In this document: positions 1 to 14,644 of the stretch, one piece after another
How the letters are laid out: each line of letters starts with the position of its first letter
Position numbering within the stretch: the first letter of the stretch is position 1
Assembly (NCBI GenBank): GCA_014529385.2
Contig: CM043965.1
Coordinates: forward strand, 12,663,912 to 12,727,911
Length of the DNA stretch: 64,000 bases
Source of the DNA: Adiantum capillus-veneris
Lineage: Eukaryota; Streptophyta; Polypodiopsida; Polypodiales; Pteridaceae
Direction: 5' to 3'
Translations under genes and position numbers: made by a program
The notes under the pieces: generated by a model
Database searches by the model: none
What the model was told of the DNA's origin: nothing
Seen by the model: the letters and a program-made list of their open reading frames with translations, nothing else

Positions 1-544
1 GGAGCCACTCCTCTTTGTCTTTGAACTCAAGAATAGCGTGTCCACTAGGTGTGCGCTTGGTGTTGAACTTGTTGACGATACATTCTACTGCATCGTAGTC
101 GACATGGACCGGTTGGAGAGTCTCATTGAGAAGATCGATTAACTTGCAGAAATCCTGCTGGCACTCATCCCAGGCTTGGGGCAGCCCTCCGATGCGAAGC
201 TTGAGGGCATTCTCTTCTTGAAGTTGATGTTCCCTTATTTCTGTTTTCACACAGGTTTCCACTTTGGCGATTGCGATCGTGTGAACTTGAGTGACCTTTT
301 CTTCGACTTCCTTCACCTTGTCTATTGTGAGCCCGATCATGGAGTCAAATCGTGCCTCGAGCGTGCTAAGGCGCGCTTTGAGGTCACGATTTTCGTCCAT
401 GACCATGTCGAGGGCAGCTTGCAACTGTCCAATGCGATCCGTCTTGCTCAGGGCCGCAAGGACAACATCAAAACTATCCGGTACCCTTCCCAATGGTTTG
501 TTGATCGTCGTCTTTTCCCTCGCTTGATTCTTTGGTGAGAACAT
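1..544 (-). CDS. LINE-like ORF1 protein, N-terminal part, cut by window edge
   Basis: Reading the minus strand from an ATG at 544-542, the frame stays open for 181 codons to the window edge. The protein starts MFSPKNQAREKTT, then has a long heptad-rich charged stretch (about residues 35-110), which I read as a coiled coil. A segment beginning LKLRIGGLPQAW (about residue 125) and ending AILEFKDKEEWL follows, resembling the RRM-like fold of LINE ORF1 nucleic-acid chaperones: a 'xxIxGLP' strand and a late 'xAxLEFKDxxxW' strand. Such proteins coat LINE RNA during target-primed reverse transcription. The ORF2 endonuclease/reverse transcriptase would lie to the left, outside the window, so the class is inferred. 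A coiled-coil host protein with an RRM is the alternative. No internal stop is seen, so this end of the copy may be fairly young. Confidence 0.5.
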   Translation of the reverse strand, partial: MFSPKNQAREKTTINKPLGRVPDSFDVVLAALSKTDRIGQLQAALDMVMDENRDLKARLSTLEARFDSMIGLTIDKVKEVEEKVTQVHTIAIAKVETCVKTEIREHQLQEENALKLRIGGLPQAWDECQQDFCKLIDLLNETLQPVHVDYDAVECIVNKFNTKRTPSGHAILEFKDKEEWL

Positions 545-1157
<613 letters not shown>

Positions 1158-1217
1158 TCTAGAGAGATACAGAGAACTGGGAGAAGCGACTAGGGGCATT
1201 GTACACCATGCGCGCGC

Positions 1218-1237
1218 GAGTGTGTGTGTGTGTGTGT

Positions 1238-1311
<74 letters not shown>

Positions 1312-1322
1312 AAGAGAGAGAG
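1218..1322. repeat. Compound (GT)n-(GA)n microsatellite
   Basis: A short GT run at about 1218-1238 passes directly into a long GA run with AAAG interruptions. Confidence 0.9.
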
Positions 1323-1610
1323 GGAGTTTTTAAAAAATCACTTTTCCAAACATACAAAACTCCTTTCCTTGAGTATGCCAAGAGGAAATTTTAGAAAATT
1401 AGGGGCATTTTCCAAGTTTTACCACTATTTTTCTCTATTTTGGGGCGGAATTTCTCCTTTTCCCCTTGCCCTCAACCACTATTTCTGGAATTGAAACCGG
1501 CACGCTACTAAGTTGAGACACATTTTTCCCGAACAATGAGAGAGTAGCTTACAAAATTCTCCAGGGCTCTTGGCGCATCCACATAATATTGCAGCTTGAC
1601 TTCGTTACGT
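1323..1610. other. Intergenic sequence, no gene seen
   Basis: AT-rich sequence between two microsatellites and upstream of the GST pseudogene. It could hold the old promoter of that gene, but I see no specific element. Confidence 0.3.
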
Positions 1611-1611
1611 G

Positions 1612-1663
1612 CGCGAGAGAGAGAGAGAGGAAGAAGAAAATTATTTTAACATCGTAGGAAACT

Positions 1664-1713
<50 letters not shown>

Positions 1714-1752
1714 TGAGAGGAGAGAGAGAGAGAGAGGAGAGAGAGGAGAGAG

Positions 1753-1828
<76 letters not shown>
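1612..1828. repeat. Interrupted (GA)n microsatellite upstream of GST pseudogene
   Basis: GA tracts at 1612-1630 and about 1665-1828, the latter broken by GG and GATGAG interruptions. It ends about 55 bp before the GST start codon. Confidence 0.9.
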
Positions 1829-1831
<3 letters not shown>

Positions 1832-1882
1832 CAAAACAAACTCCTTGGCTTCTCAATTGCTGGTGCAGTGTTGTAATTCGCC

Positions 1883-2367
<485 letters not shown>

Positions 2368-2625
2368 TGAGGCCGTCCGGGGCGGGCAACAAGAAGAGCA
2401 ACCTCTAGACACCCTTCAAGGCTCCCGTGCTGCTCAATGGGGCTGGGGCACAACACAACACAAACCAAAACAACAAACCCACAACCAAATCCCAACTACA
2501 CAAGGGGCACCACCTAGTTTAAGAGCGAACTAGGACGCAAAAGAGGAGAATCGTTAGAGCAACCCACAAACAAGCAAGGAATTACACTAACCCTAACACC
2601 AATGGAACACTCTCACACACTAAAA

Positions 2626-2731
<106 letters not shown>

Positions 2732-3389
2732 TGCTCGGGCTGCTTTGAAACGTATCGGCAATGATCAAGCAAACACAACTATATATTTAAGAAAGAGAGA
2801 GAAAGGGGGAGGGGGTGCTTGTTGCATTAATACCTTCTTACAAATCTGTCATGACAAATGAAAGTGAAATTAGTATTTGTTCAACATAGCTTGCGTAAAT
2901 TTCACCACAACACATCACAAGAAAAGCCACCCCAATCACTGTTTTAAAGCCAGGGGAGTCCTCTCCACCCTGTCGCCCTCTTACAGTATGTGGGATTTAT
3001 GGCTAGATTGATGACAACACCAGAGACAAGCTATCAAGAACTTAACAAAAAACACCAAGACACTTACTCATCATTGTTGTCCATTACTTCACGTTGGAAG
3101 GGAGACAAAATATCCGAGCTTAGTCCAAATCCACCCTCCTTGATTCAGCAAATGTTGGGCTTACACTAGTAGGAGAAATGATAGATTTTCTACTCTCAAT
3201 TGAATGATCACTCTCTCTCTTACAATGGCATAGAGTTCCCTTGCTAATCCCCTATTACAACAAATGCACATGCATAAGACAATGAGCTTCCACTCAAGAG
3301 CTCCTTCTAGAGAGGTTGAGCTTGGCTTCTCAAGCTATAGCATAGTGCTCTTGCTTATGGCTCCCCTTTTGTGCTAGCTACACCCTCCT

Positions 3390-3396
3390 TTTATAG
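3390..3396 (-). promoter_or_regulatory. TATA box of family B LTR (minus strand)
   Basis: The minus strand reads GCTATAAAAGGAGGG here, a good plant TATA box for an LTR promoter transcribing leftwards. The related LTR has CCTATAAATAGAGCCC at about 28236-28252. Confidence 0.5.
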
Positions 3397-5104
3397 CAAT
3401 TTTGAAGGCTAGGGTTACTCCTCTAACCATGGTTGGGTTAGATTTTCAGCAATTTATCTAATTTCTTTTGCTTGGAATTATCAAGAAGTTGGTGGGGAAA
3501 GAGAGAGGAGAGAAATGGAGGTGATAGGACTTTTCATAGTGGGCTAGTGTTAGTAGAGTTAGTATTAATTTACAAATGGAATTGGATATTTACAATGGGA
3601 GTATCCATGTAGGATACAAATAAGGAAGAAAAACTCTTAAGAGGTAAGAAAAGGTGGATTTCTTACAAGGTTGATGCTCCAAGTGTCTTGAGTAGGGCCA
3701 ATTTTGACGCTTGTTGACGGTCCACTAGCTTTGACGGTACATTTTTTCTCCACTCTTGACCTTCCTTGAGAGACAAGGTAATTGAAGCTGAGTAATCAAC
3801 CACCATGATGCTGTCTTTTAAGAGAAGAGGCTGAATTTTGTGGTTTTTTTAATAGATATGGGTAATTTGGAGGAGGAAAAATGAGACTAGGTGGTCAATT
3901 TTGGAATGGAATTGTGTGTGGGAGGTATGAGTTCACCATGGTTTCTCTTATTCTTCAAGGTTGAGGAGAAGGTGAGTAGGGTGCAGAGAGGAGTGGTGAG
4001 AGAGGTGGGGATGATGAGTGGAGAAGTGTGTGTGAAAGAGGAAAATGATAAAGTGGAAGAGAGAGTGTGGCTGCATAGCATGGGAAAACTGGGGTCCACT
4101 AATAAAATCATAGATGACAGCTCGTAGCTCAAAAAAATATGAAAAAGGTTGAGGCAAAAGTTCAGCCCACGAGCTACAACTTTTGTTTGTATCACCTTTT
4201 CAAATTCGGAGAGCAAGTGAACTTTAAAAATTCAGCAAAACCGACCGTTTTTTTCCACTGCACAAGGTCCTTGTGGGGTCCTTCTTTGGATGATTCTTTT
4301 GAATACCTCCAAGAGTGAGCCCTCCATAGTGCATGTATGCATGCCACCTACCCTTGACCTTATTTGGTAGGTCTATAATTGAAGATATTGTTGAGATCAT
4401 GATATAAGTGAATAGTACAACTAAGAAAATCAAATATTGAGGGGTCTAAAAAATATGTACATGTCAAATATAAATAATATAGGTGGAAAAATATAAAGGG
4501 GTGAAAATAAATCTCTCTCATTATAAGTCTACCATAAAAAGATGAATATTTTTGGTGGTCTAATTTATGAGAGTAATAGAGAATATATGTAGGAAGGAAA
4601 AAATCACAATAGTGAAAAAAATATACACATAAATAGAACTAGTTTTTTTGGAATTTTGTTGGGATGGAGTTACACCAAATATAAGAGAAGCTTACATGAA
4701 AATATTTCTATATGGAATAAAGAATATGAAAAATGGTAAGAAAAATTGTGGTAATGGTGAGGCAATGTACAGAGCATAAATATCACACACCTAGGTAGAA
4801 ATATTAAAATAAATACCAAAGTAATTATGAAAAAATCTTTTATTTAGGCCCTATATACAAAGAAATATTTACATACGCATGGGCCATAATATACTTATAT
4901 TTTTTATTTTATTTTTATTTTTTTGGCTCAACTAGCCCAATGGCTAGCTAATTGAGGGTTTTTTAAGAAGATATGGGAAAAGTCCCGTGACTCACGCACG
5001 TCTATGTACAGTGAAATGGTAGGGATAGCCACAGTGTTTGGGTGATTTTGGTAGGGTGAGGTAACTCACTGTGGCAATTACAAAGAGCCGAAAAACGGCT
5101 ATCA

Positions 5105-5275
5105 GTATGTGGACATTTCCTTGGCCCCCTTCCTCTGCCTTATGAGGCTTTGGGGGAGTTCAAGATCTGGGAAGCTGCTAGGTGCCCCCATTTGACAATG
5201 GAAGGAGATTGGATTAGAGTGGCCACGTGTGAAGGAGGCATACCAAAAGAGGCTTCAGACACCTTAATCTTAATT
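5105..5275 (+). pseudogene. Tau-class GST pseudogene, 3' part
   Basis: This continues the GST copy interrupted at 2368. Directly after the solo LTR the frame gives VDISLAPFLC, the conserved helix of the tau GST C-terminal domain. A one-base frameshift then leads to EALGEFKIWEAARCPHLT, DWIRV and GGIPKEASDTL. Other tau GSTs have the same order: FGG-x-FGYVDISLAPF, then the 'WxxRCxxLxxW' segment and the variable C-terminus. The reading ends about 20 bp before a GA microsatellite at 5297. The parts together cover nearly the whole family length (about 220-230 residues), so the copy was complete before decay. Confidence 0.85.
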
Positions 5276-5295
5276 AGCCCAATATATATATATAT

Positions 5296-5296
<1 letters not shown>

Positions 5297-5365
<69 letters not shown>
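5297..5365. repeat. (GA)n microsatellite
   Basis: An uninterrupted GA tract of about 68 bp just after the GST pseudogene tail. Confidence 0.95.
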
Positions 5366-5504
5366 ACCTATTACTTCTGTTGCAACTCCTTTTTGCCATG
5401 GCGTGAAGGAGAGATAAAAATGAGCCTCACATACCAGAATGAAGTGCTCAATACACTAATAATATTCTTGGATTTGTTGCTCATGAAACTGCCTTCAAGG
5501 AACT

Positions 5505-5760
5505 CCCAATAACGTCATCGAACTATGCAAGCAAAGCAAGGACATTGCTCAAAAAGGTGATGTCCAAGGACCGCGAGGGTGCTCCTAAGGTTTCCCGGGT
5601 GGGTGCCACTAGATTTGCAAATGCAAGGTTTGTGGAACGTCTACAGGAATTCAATGAGTGAACTCTCGAAGGTATGGGCTCAAATGCGGAATCGGTCTCT
5701 AAGACATTTGCGATTGTCAAAGGGAACACTTTGTGGGAAGGTTAATAAGGACAACAAGTG
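5505..5760 (+). pseudogene. Unrecognised coding-like remnant
   Basis: I do not recognise the family. From about 5515 the plus strand reads SSNYASKARTLLKKV, KDREGAPKVSRVGATRF and ANARFVERLQEFNE, then a TGA, then TLEGMGSNAESVSKTFAIV and KGNTLWEG before two TAA stops. The composition (Lys/Arg/Ala-rich, no low-complexity sequence) and about 85 codons broken by one stop look like a decayed exon rather than chance. It lies between the GST and PI4K-gamma pseudogenes and does not match either family as I know it. Confidence 0.35.
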
Positions 5761-5997
5761 ATGTTGTGTGGTGATCTTTTGACATATAAAGTGTGCCTCA
5801 ATAGATGTATATATTTGTCTTTGATTTTTAGGGAATTGATAATAATCAATTTTTTGTGCTTGCTGGCAAGGTATGTTATATAGCGCCTTTTTTGGCATAT
5901 TTATCGTATGCAACTTCAATGCTGTGTGGACATGCCTCTAGATTTTCTCGAAGGGTTATTAAAACTTCCTAAAGAAGGTAATTTGTCTTGAAAAAGA

Positions 5998-6105
<108 letters not shown>

Positions 6106-6224
6106 ATTTGCAACAAAGCGTAACCATCGCTATTGGTCTTTGCTTATCCCTTGGGATTGATGAGAGTCATCTTTGGAGCACAATGATAATGTCTTAGTAA
6201 ACTATTATTAATCGCATCATATTA

Positions 6225-7430
6225 TTCCTAGACTCTCAAAGTGGTGACGGTTTGCTTATAAAAAAATATGGATTGAAGCGTGCAAGGTTTTTATGTAAAG
6301 CACTAGAGACTGACATAAGGAGGCCGTGAGCTTTGCTGTCAAGATGCTGTAGTGAAGGATTATGGTCTCACGAATGGAAAGTGTGTGCATTTGGTTGTGA
6401 CAGTTTTAGAATAATGGGTAGTGACAATTAAAACAATTAGTGGCAAGGAGCATGCTTTTAGAACTGATAGAATGAAGACTTGAAATAAAGGTTATTGATG
6501 AAAGAAGCTAGATTTGCAACTCACAAGCTACAACTCGCACTGAAAGGTCATAATCTCAACGGATGACATGTTAATTGAGTAATTTTTAGTGGGGGATGAT
6601 GCTATAGTGCACTTATTTTTAAGCAACACTATAAAACAATAATGCATGCTATTGGGGCTGACATAAGAGTTATTAGAAGTTTCTCACAAGGTGATGGGCA
6701 AACAAATTAATGTTGCATGGAAAAATGAGGAGGCTTCCATCAAGCAAAGTAGAAGAAAAATTTGACGATCGTTACCTGACAAAAAGTGGTAATGTTGAAA
6801 GCTTCTCAAAATGTAGCATATCGTAAGTGGTGTAGATCTCTTGGAGCATGTCAAAACTATTCTAGAAGAGGGACATGCTCCTGTTTTAGCTCGTGAGGTG
6901 TCTTGAGGTGTATATTTTATGCAAGATGAATTTGAGTCTTCCATTATTGGGTTTTTCAAACCAACAAGATAAGAAACCTATGGTTGTAAATAACCCTACG
7001 GGTCCACCTGTTACCAAGAATGGAGAAGTCCTTAAACGAGGGTGCTTTGTGTGGAGTGGTAGATTTTCTTTTGGATCATAAGGATGATGATAAAACATGC
7101 AGGTAAAAGCTCATTGGTTTTGCAGGAGTCCCCTCAACAACTTTGGTGAAATGCCACCATGAATTTTTTGGCCTATCAAAAACTGTAGAAACTACTTCAA
7201 CCCTTCCAAAAATAGGGTCTCTTCAAATGTATGTACATGCCAAAAGAAACTGCGACGTCTCAGTTTCCTGTAGAATAATTACACCCGAAGTACACAAGAT
7301 TGTCGTTCTTGACATACACTTTGCTAATATTGACAAAAATGGCACAAACATATTGTCTTGCAAGGAAGAAAATGATTTAGAATATAGCAACACACTGGAG
7401 AAGCGGATGATTCAAAATAGTTCAACATGA
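6225..7430 (+). pseudogene. Phosphatidylinositol 4-kinase gamma-type pseudogene
   Basis: Plant gamma-type PI4-kinases have ubiquitin-like domains followed by a PI3/4-kinase-like catalytic domain. Both are visible here in shifting frames. A ubiquitin-like repeat lies at about 6355-6615 (DYGLTNGKCVHLVVTVLE, ISGKEHAFRTDR, FLVGDDAIVHLFLSNT). The catalytic part follows from about 6840: LEHVKTILEEGHAPVLAREV, GVYFMQDEFESSIIGFFKP, MVVNNPTGPPVTKNGEVLKR, LIGFAGVPSTTLVKCHHEFF, PKIGSLQMYVHA, and EVHKIVVLDIHFANIDKN-GTNILSCK. The last segment corresponds to the catalytic HRD/DFG-like region. Here 'ANIDKNGTN' replaces the usual ANADRHAGN, so the catalytic Asp-Arg pair is altered. Several stops (for example EVS*GVYF) and frameshifts make it a pseudogene. 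The 7143-7430 stretch is the longest intact piece. Confidence 0.8.
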
Positions 7431-7663
7431 ATTAGGGAAGTGGGTTCTACACAACAAACACTGCATCAAGCTCAACCTGCTCCTTGCACGTGTAGCCACG
7501 GTATGCAAAAGCTGCTCAAGTTGGCCGCTACACACATAGTTGCATTTTCCCAACACTATTTAAGATCACTTTTATGGCTCTATGAAATGAGGGAACTCTA
7601 CCCAGCGTGGTTATGTGTGCGGAGAACTGGTCCACCTATTCATTTAGTGGAGAGTTGCAACCA

Positions 7664-7665
<2 letters not shown>

Positions 7666-7720
<55 letters not shown>
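7666..7720. repeat. (GA)n microsatellite
   Basis: An uninterrupted GA tract of about 54 bp. Confidence 0.95.
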
Positions 7721-7725
<5 letters not shown>

Positions 7726-7870
7726 GCTTAGGGGTCACACCCATACATTGGAGGGAATGTGAGCTAAACCAAATTGGTTGCTAGGGGATGTATTGTAGGT
7801 AAGCAAATAGGCTAAAGTATCTAACTGGTTGAATATAGTCTACTCTTTAAGTTTTGGGTTTGGTGGGTGC

Positions 7871-10030
<2,160 letters not shown>

Positions 10031-10815
10031 TGCCATATAATATAATATCTAACTTTACTAAATGATTTTGTCATATTAAACTGATCATTTAATATGGGAA
10101 GATAAATGGGGAACTAGAGTTAAGATATAGATATGTGTTTCTAGACCTATCTCAACTGGGGACCGAAAGAAGAAATGGTTACATCTCAATAGGGGTCCAA
10201 AACGAGACGATATACCCAAAGAGTAATGTGCAATAAGTGCTTCTAGATTTACCTCATCAAGGGACCAAGAGGAGAGATGGCTACATCTCAGTAGGGGTCC
10301 AAAAGGAGGTAGTCTATCAAAGAGCAATGTGCATCTAATGGAGCTTAAAAGACTCTAGGGTTAACTTCATTAAAGACCTCCAAAAGTTAGTGTTAAAAAG
10401 TCCTTTGACCTTAGGCAAGCTAGGGCTTACCTTGAGGTGGGAACCCTACCCAAGCATGAGGTGCTTGTCGGTTTGCTAACCAAGTGCTTAAAATGTTTGT
10501 GGGAACCTTGCCCAAAGTTTGAGGTGATTTTTATGCTTAAATGACTAAGGTTTTTGAAGTGTTTAATTCAAAGATAAACTCTCAAGAGGCATAAAAAGTT
10601 TCCATGCTTGATTGACTAAGTGCTTGAAGTATTCAATTCAAACCAAATGACTTAATAAGCATAAAAGACACATGTTCAAATGATCATCCACATGTGGCCC
10701 TCATGAGGTGCTTGAAGAAGTCCAATGAGAATTTAGATACATAAAAATAAATAATTAAGTTCTTTTTCTCAAAGAGGAAAAAGAGGACACATGTCCAAAT
10801 GATATAGTTAAATAA

Positions 10816-10867
<52 letters not shown>

Positions 10868-11601
10868 GAACCAAGCATGAGAGGGGGTATACTCTCCCAC
10901 AACCACACACACTCTATCATTGTGTGAAGTGCAAAGTGCAAGTGCTCCATCTCCTTCTCCAAGCTTGTGAGAAGTGGAGAGCCTACACCAAGACTCTTGG
11001 CTGTGGAATTCAAATCCAGCAAGAGCCATGCTTCAATGCTTAAGCTTTCCATCTTCTTCATCTTCATTACTATGCTATTATTCTATGCTAACCAAGAAGA
11101 GTGATGATAAGTGAGGAACTATTTCTTTCTCCTATGAATGATTCTTCTTCCGCTTCCCTACCCTCATTACCCGCTTGCTCTCTCCACCTTCGATGGTGTT
11201 TGAGGCCTTGGGACCGAGGCTTGGGATAGTTAATGCTTTTTGCAAATTTTATGTTATGCTCTTGATACATGAAGCTTTCCATCTTTATAGCATCACCAAG
11301 GTCACAAGGAACACAAAGATTGTATTGTACCAAGTCTCTCTTGATGGGAGAATCTATAATACAAACTCCTTTTGGAGAGGGGACCGGCTCCAAGTAAATC
11401 TATTCCTCAACTAATGTCATGTTCTATAATACTCTATCTCTTGCAAAAATATTGTTCATGGAAAGTTAATTAAGTACTATGTTTATGCTACTACCATCAA
11501 TTAAGTTCACCCTCTATGTTCTCAAAGTGATCTCACAAAAATGCTCACTTTAATTATTTTAATTCCGCTATTCTCAAAGTTCATAGGCCATTCCCATTAC
11601 A
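10031..11601 (+). mobile_element. LTR of Ty3-type element, family C
   Basis: It begins TGCCATATAATATAATATC and ends CATTCCCATTACA, and is followed after one base by a primer-binding site of initiator-Met-tRNA type, so this is a 5' LTR. Two related copies confirm the ends: an inverted solo LTR at 14645-16228 with target duplication, and a truncated copy at 34447-35541 that aligns to 10556-11601. A palindrome CATATTAAACTGATCATTTAATATG lies about 40 bp inside its left end. The 3' LTR of this copy is not found in place. Confidence 0.75.
10818..10863. repeat. (GA)n microsatellite inside family C LTR
   Basis: A GA tract of about 46 bp. The related LTR has a GA tract of about 78 bp at the same place (34726-34803), so the position is ancestral and the length has changed. 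Confidence 0.95.
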
Positions 11602-11602
11602 T

Positions 11603-11614
11603 AGGTATTAGAGC
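11603..11614 (+). other. Primer-binding site (initiator Met tRNA type)
   Basis: AGGTATTAGAGC matches the canonical plant TGGTATCAGAGC at 10 of 12 positions and lies one base after the LTR end, where minus-strand synthesis is primed. Confidence 0.65.
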
Positions 11615-12000
11615 ATTTGTTTTCTCTTTTCTTGCTTAAGAACAAAGGTCCTTAAGTAGCCTATCTATGGTTGATTTTGCTAATTATATTAGGGTAAGTG
11701 GGACTGGAGTCTATTATCGGTTTTGTTGAGCCCACTATGTGGGATATGGTGCACACCTTGGGAGCTTTGGTCTTAATAATGGGGTGTTTTTATACTTGAC
11801 TATGGCTTTACCATTATTGACCCATAAAAAGTCCGCAAGGAGCTATCCCTTGGGGATTTTGCTATGTTAGACCCACCCCACTACTCTCTATAATTAATCA
11901 ATTTGAGCCGTGGGTGTAGATACTTAAGTGCTTATTTTCAAAGGCTAAGAGGAGTAGCAACCAAGGTTTTGAATTGCCAAAGGATACACTAAGTAAACAA

Positions 12001-12140
12001 TAACCAAGAGAGTAGAATGAACATTTATAGCGATGATTGTTCACATGAAGGTGCTATTGATAATGCCCAATAACCAAGAGAGTAGAATGAACATTTATAG
12101 TGTTGATTTTTCACATGAAGGTGCTAATTATGATGCCCCC
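12001..12140 (+). repeat. 70-bp tandem duplication in retroelement leader/gag start
   Basis: The segment beginning TAACCAAGAGAGTAGAATGA occurs at 12001 and again at 12071, with a few differences within the 70-bp units. It duplicates the start of the gag-like frame (IDNAQ* versus NIYSVDFSHEGANYDA). Confidence 0.85.
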
Positions 12141-12383
12141 ATCTTTATCAATTATCTTGTTACTAGGTTGCATCAAGCTATGGGAAACTCTACTTTGCAA
12201 GCCGTTACCCAACAACTTTGTGCTTATGGGATTTCCCTTCCTCTCCAACAGGAGAGAGAGCTTAGGAAGTCTCTTGATGAGACTCCTGAAAGAAGACTCT
12301 CTCCCATAAGAGAGGATGAATCCAAAGAACAAGAAAGAAGCAAATCCCTAAGTTCCTCTAAAGATGTGGGGGTGAAAGCATGA
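12033..12383 (+). CDS. Gag-leader-like ORF of family C element
   Basis: The open frame has 116 codons. It lies about 430 bp after the primer-binding site, where Ty3 gag normally starts. The product has a hydrophobic middle (PIFINYLVTRLHQAMGNSTL) and a charged, Ser/Glu/Lys-rich tail (SPIREDESKEQERSKSLSSS) but no capsid or zinc-knuckle motif. It may be the N-terminal part of gag, with the rest deleted, because host-like sequence resumes by about 12.7 kb. Its true start may be at the ATG at 12090, since the first 20 codons lie in the upstream repeat unit. Confidence 0.4.
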   Translation: MIVHMKVLLIMPNNQESRMNIYSVDFSHEGANYDAPIFINYLVTRLHQAMGNSTLQAVTQQLCAYGISLPLQQERELRKSLDETPERRLSPIREDESKEQERSKSLSSSKDVGVKA

Positions 12384-12767
12384 ATAGGTGGAAATCTATA
12401 TATGTGATATAATTAAATAGCATAGCATGACATTGGGGGTGTGGTCACTGGTGCCATATTTCAGACGTCCAAATTTATGTTCTAAAAAATGTTATACTGA
12501 AAAATTTAGCCTTCACACACCCACTTTGTTTCATGAGTAGTTGGCAGTTTCAAACACCGTGGCTCCCCCCCCCCCCGACCCCCCGCCTCACTCTCTCTCT
12601 CTCTCTCGCTTGTGCTCAAGGTCTATTGTGCTTAGAGCTTCTACTGTGCAAGCTTAGATGCTTCAAGGACGATTGCAGTAACCGCCCTCTTCTCTTCGAG
12701 GTATGTCCCTCCCATTGAACATGTACACTCTCTACTGCTTGAGCACACGTGCCCCACCTGGGATCAT
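12384..12767. other. Junction region with C-rich tract, no gene
   Basis: It contains a 13-C run interrupted once (about 12565-12585) and a short CT run. The boundary between family C element and host-like sequence falls somewhere here, but I cannot place it. Confidence 0.3.
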
Positions 12768-12892
12768 TTAGCTACATTAAGCTGCATTTGGAGCTGCATG
12801 AGTGCCACACCTTGCTCATTTTCAACAAGAGGCGAGCAAAACCTAATGCTGTTGCTGGCTGCATGAGAGGACATAGACTCCCGAGGTAATTT
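12768..12892 (+). CDS. Probable exon of unrecognised gene
   Basis: In one frame the plus strand reads YIKLHLELHECHTLLIF, NKRRAKPNAVAGCMRG, then HRLPR, just before a GTAATT that could be a splice donor. It has no stops and looks protein-like. It lies upstream of the 13.1-17.6 kb gene on the same strand, so I treat it as a possible upstream exon of that gene. No homology is recognised and the acceptor is not clear. Confidence 0.35.
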
Positions 12893-13074
12893 GCTAGTCC
12901 ACAAGCGGCATGCAATCTTGGGGCAAATACCATAGCACATCACCTTGAATGCCCTGCTTACAAGAGCAGGCCCATGAAGTTCTTGTTTCTTTTTAGCAGG
13001 GATGATAAGCGAGGGCACACCACGTCTCATGAGTTCATTGGATGATGTGCAGGTATATCACTTGAGACTACATC

Positions 13075-13963
13075 ATGGCACCTTCCTCAAAGCATCCGAT
13101 TCAAGCAAGCAGCAGTCTAGTTAGGAACATCGAACCACCTCTGCATACGAAGTTTTGTCGTCTTGCCGAGGAATTTCATATGGAGCGTGGATTGCCATTG
13201 GAGGGAGTTGATCTGCATAGCTTGACAGGAAACAATGACATCTCTGAGGAGGACTGGGAAGCTGTCTTTATATGCCCAAAGCCTGTTCCAGGTAGCCAGA
13301 AGAAAGTGAAGGCATACCATGCTCGGTCAAGTTCTTACAAAAGCTTGTGTGGAGACACTGGGATGTCTACCAGGAGGGTCCCTTCATGTATGAAGTAGGG
13401 ACTCAATTTCCAAAGGCCTTTGCATTGGAAAACTGCAGTGAATTTGGCAAATATCAAATTTCTTGGGCTATCTTTGCAGAGAGGGCAATGAGAGCCTCAG
13501 AAGAAAGACACAACTTGCAAAACAAGATCAAGAGGTGGGAAGAGCAGATGAGTGGTAGAGGGAGAAGTTCCAAAACCACTGCTGCCTCTACCAGATCATC
13601 ATTGAAAATAGAAGGTACGTCTGTACCATTGTCAAGCGTGCCTACAGGAGGATTCCTGGTACAATTGGCAGAGGAGGATAGCAGGGCACTGCAGAAATGA
13701 AGAATATTGCAGAGGGCAGATTGCAAGACTATAAGTCAAGACTTGAGGGTGCAAAGAAGCAGGTAGAGGATCAAGTTAGATAATTGCATAGGGATGAGGG
13801 TGCTCAAAGCTCAAACACTTTGGCCATAAAGTTGCAAACGGAGATTGATTGCGTGCAAGACCCTGTAGCTCGACAATGCTTGATTGATTTGATTGGATAG
13901 TTCTCAAGTACTACTAGAGAGAACGTTGCTGAATTAGAAGCCAATGTGGCTAAAGCAAAGGTG
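13075..13963 (+). pseudogene. N-terminal and coiled-coil part of unrecognised gene, with stops
   Basis: The frame opens at the ATG at 13075 (MAPSSKHPIQASSSL) and reads through HTKFCRLAEEFHMERGLP and GNNDISEEDWEAVFICPKP. At about 13305 the coding sense moves to another frame: FLQKLVWRHWDVYQEGPFM, then FAERAMRASEERHNLQNKI, a start of coiled coil. After 13690 it moves again to MKNIAEGRLQDYKSRLEGAK, ending ENVAELEANVAKAK before a possible donor at 13964. The last part has two stops, both where CAA or CAG would keep the heptad pattern (QVR*LHR, LIG*FSS). The final AAG is in phase with the exon at 16532 (ALLAEVETNIAQ), which continues the coiled coil. The frameshifts may be unrecognised introns or real damage. 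The family is unknown. Confidence 0.5.
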
Positions 13964-13979
13964 CATACCCTCCTACATG

Positions 13980-14644
13980 TGCTTCACTTTGTTTTGGAGT
14001 ATGTGGTTCACTTCCATGTGGTTATGTGGTTAGAGTGTTATGGATTGTTGTACTGTATGAGCATATTCTATTTCTGCTATCTGCTATATAGCACAAAATA
14101 TGTGCTATATGGTCACAACATAGCCATCATCTTCATGGAGTGGGTGGTTATATGCTATGTGTGGTTATGTGCTATGTGCTTTATAGTTCAATCTAGGTGC
14201 ATCATGTTCACAATAGTACTCTCATCTATTTGGAATGTGTGTGATTCTATGCTATGTGCTATGTGTGGTTATGTGCTATGTGATACATAGCACAATGGAC
14301 ATGTGTAATATGTGCTATATAGCGTACCTGTATGCTATATGCTCACAGTATAGCCCTGAAGTGTGTGTTAAATATTGATATGTGCTACATAGCACAATCT
14401 TTTTATGTGCTATGTGCTAAATAGCATATTTTGTGTGTTATATGTTCACAATATAGCCATGGAGTGTGTGGAATAGTGAATTGTGCTATATAGCACATTC
14501 TCTATTTTTGCTATATGCTACATAGCACATCTCTAATTGTGATATGTGCTACATAGAACAATATTTGTGCTATATGCTATGTGCTATGTCTCATATAGCC
14601 CACTGCATATCATATACCCAACAAGCTTGTGCTATATAGCATAT
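13980..14644. repeat. Palindromic GTGCTATATAGCAC-type repeat array (left part)
   Basis: The region is built from variants of TGTGCTATATAGCACA and TGCTATGTGCTA, repeated more than ten times with irregular spacing. Each full unit is a perfect inverted repeat able to form a short hairpin. The array stops at the solo LTR at 14645 and continues at about 16280-16400, so the LTR landed inside it. It lies in an intron of the flanking gene model. Confidence 0.85.

Noticed and set aside
13980-14644. Possible CRISPR-like array of regularly spaced palindromes
   Set aside because: Unit spacing is irregular, spacers are variants of the repeat itself, and the context is a plant intron.
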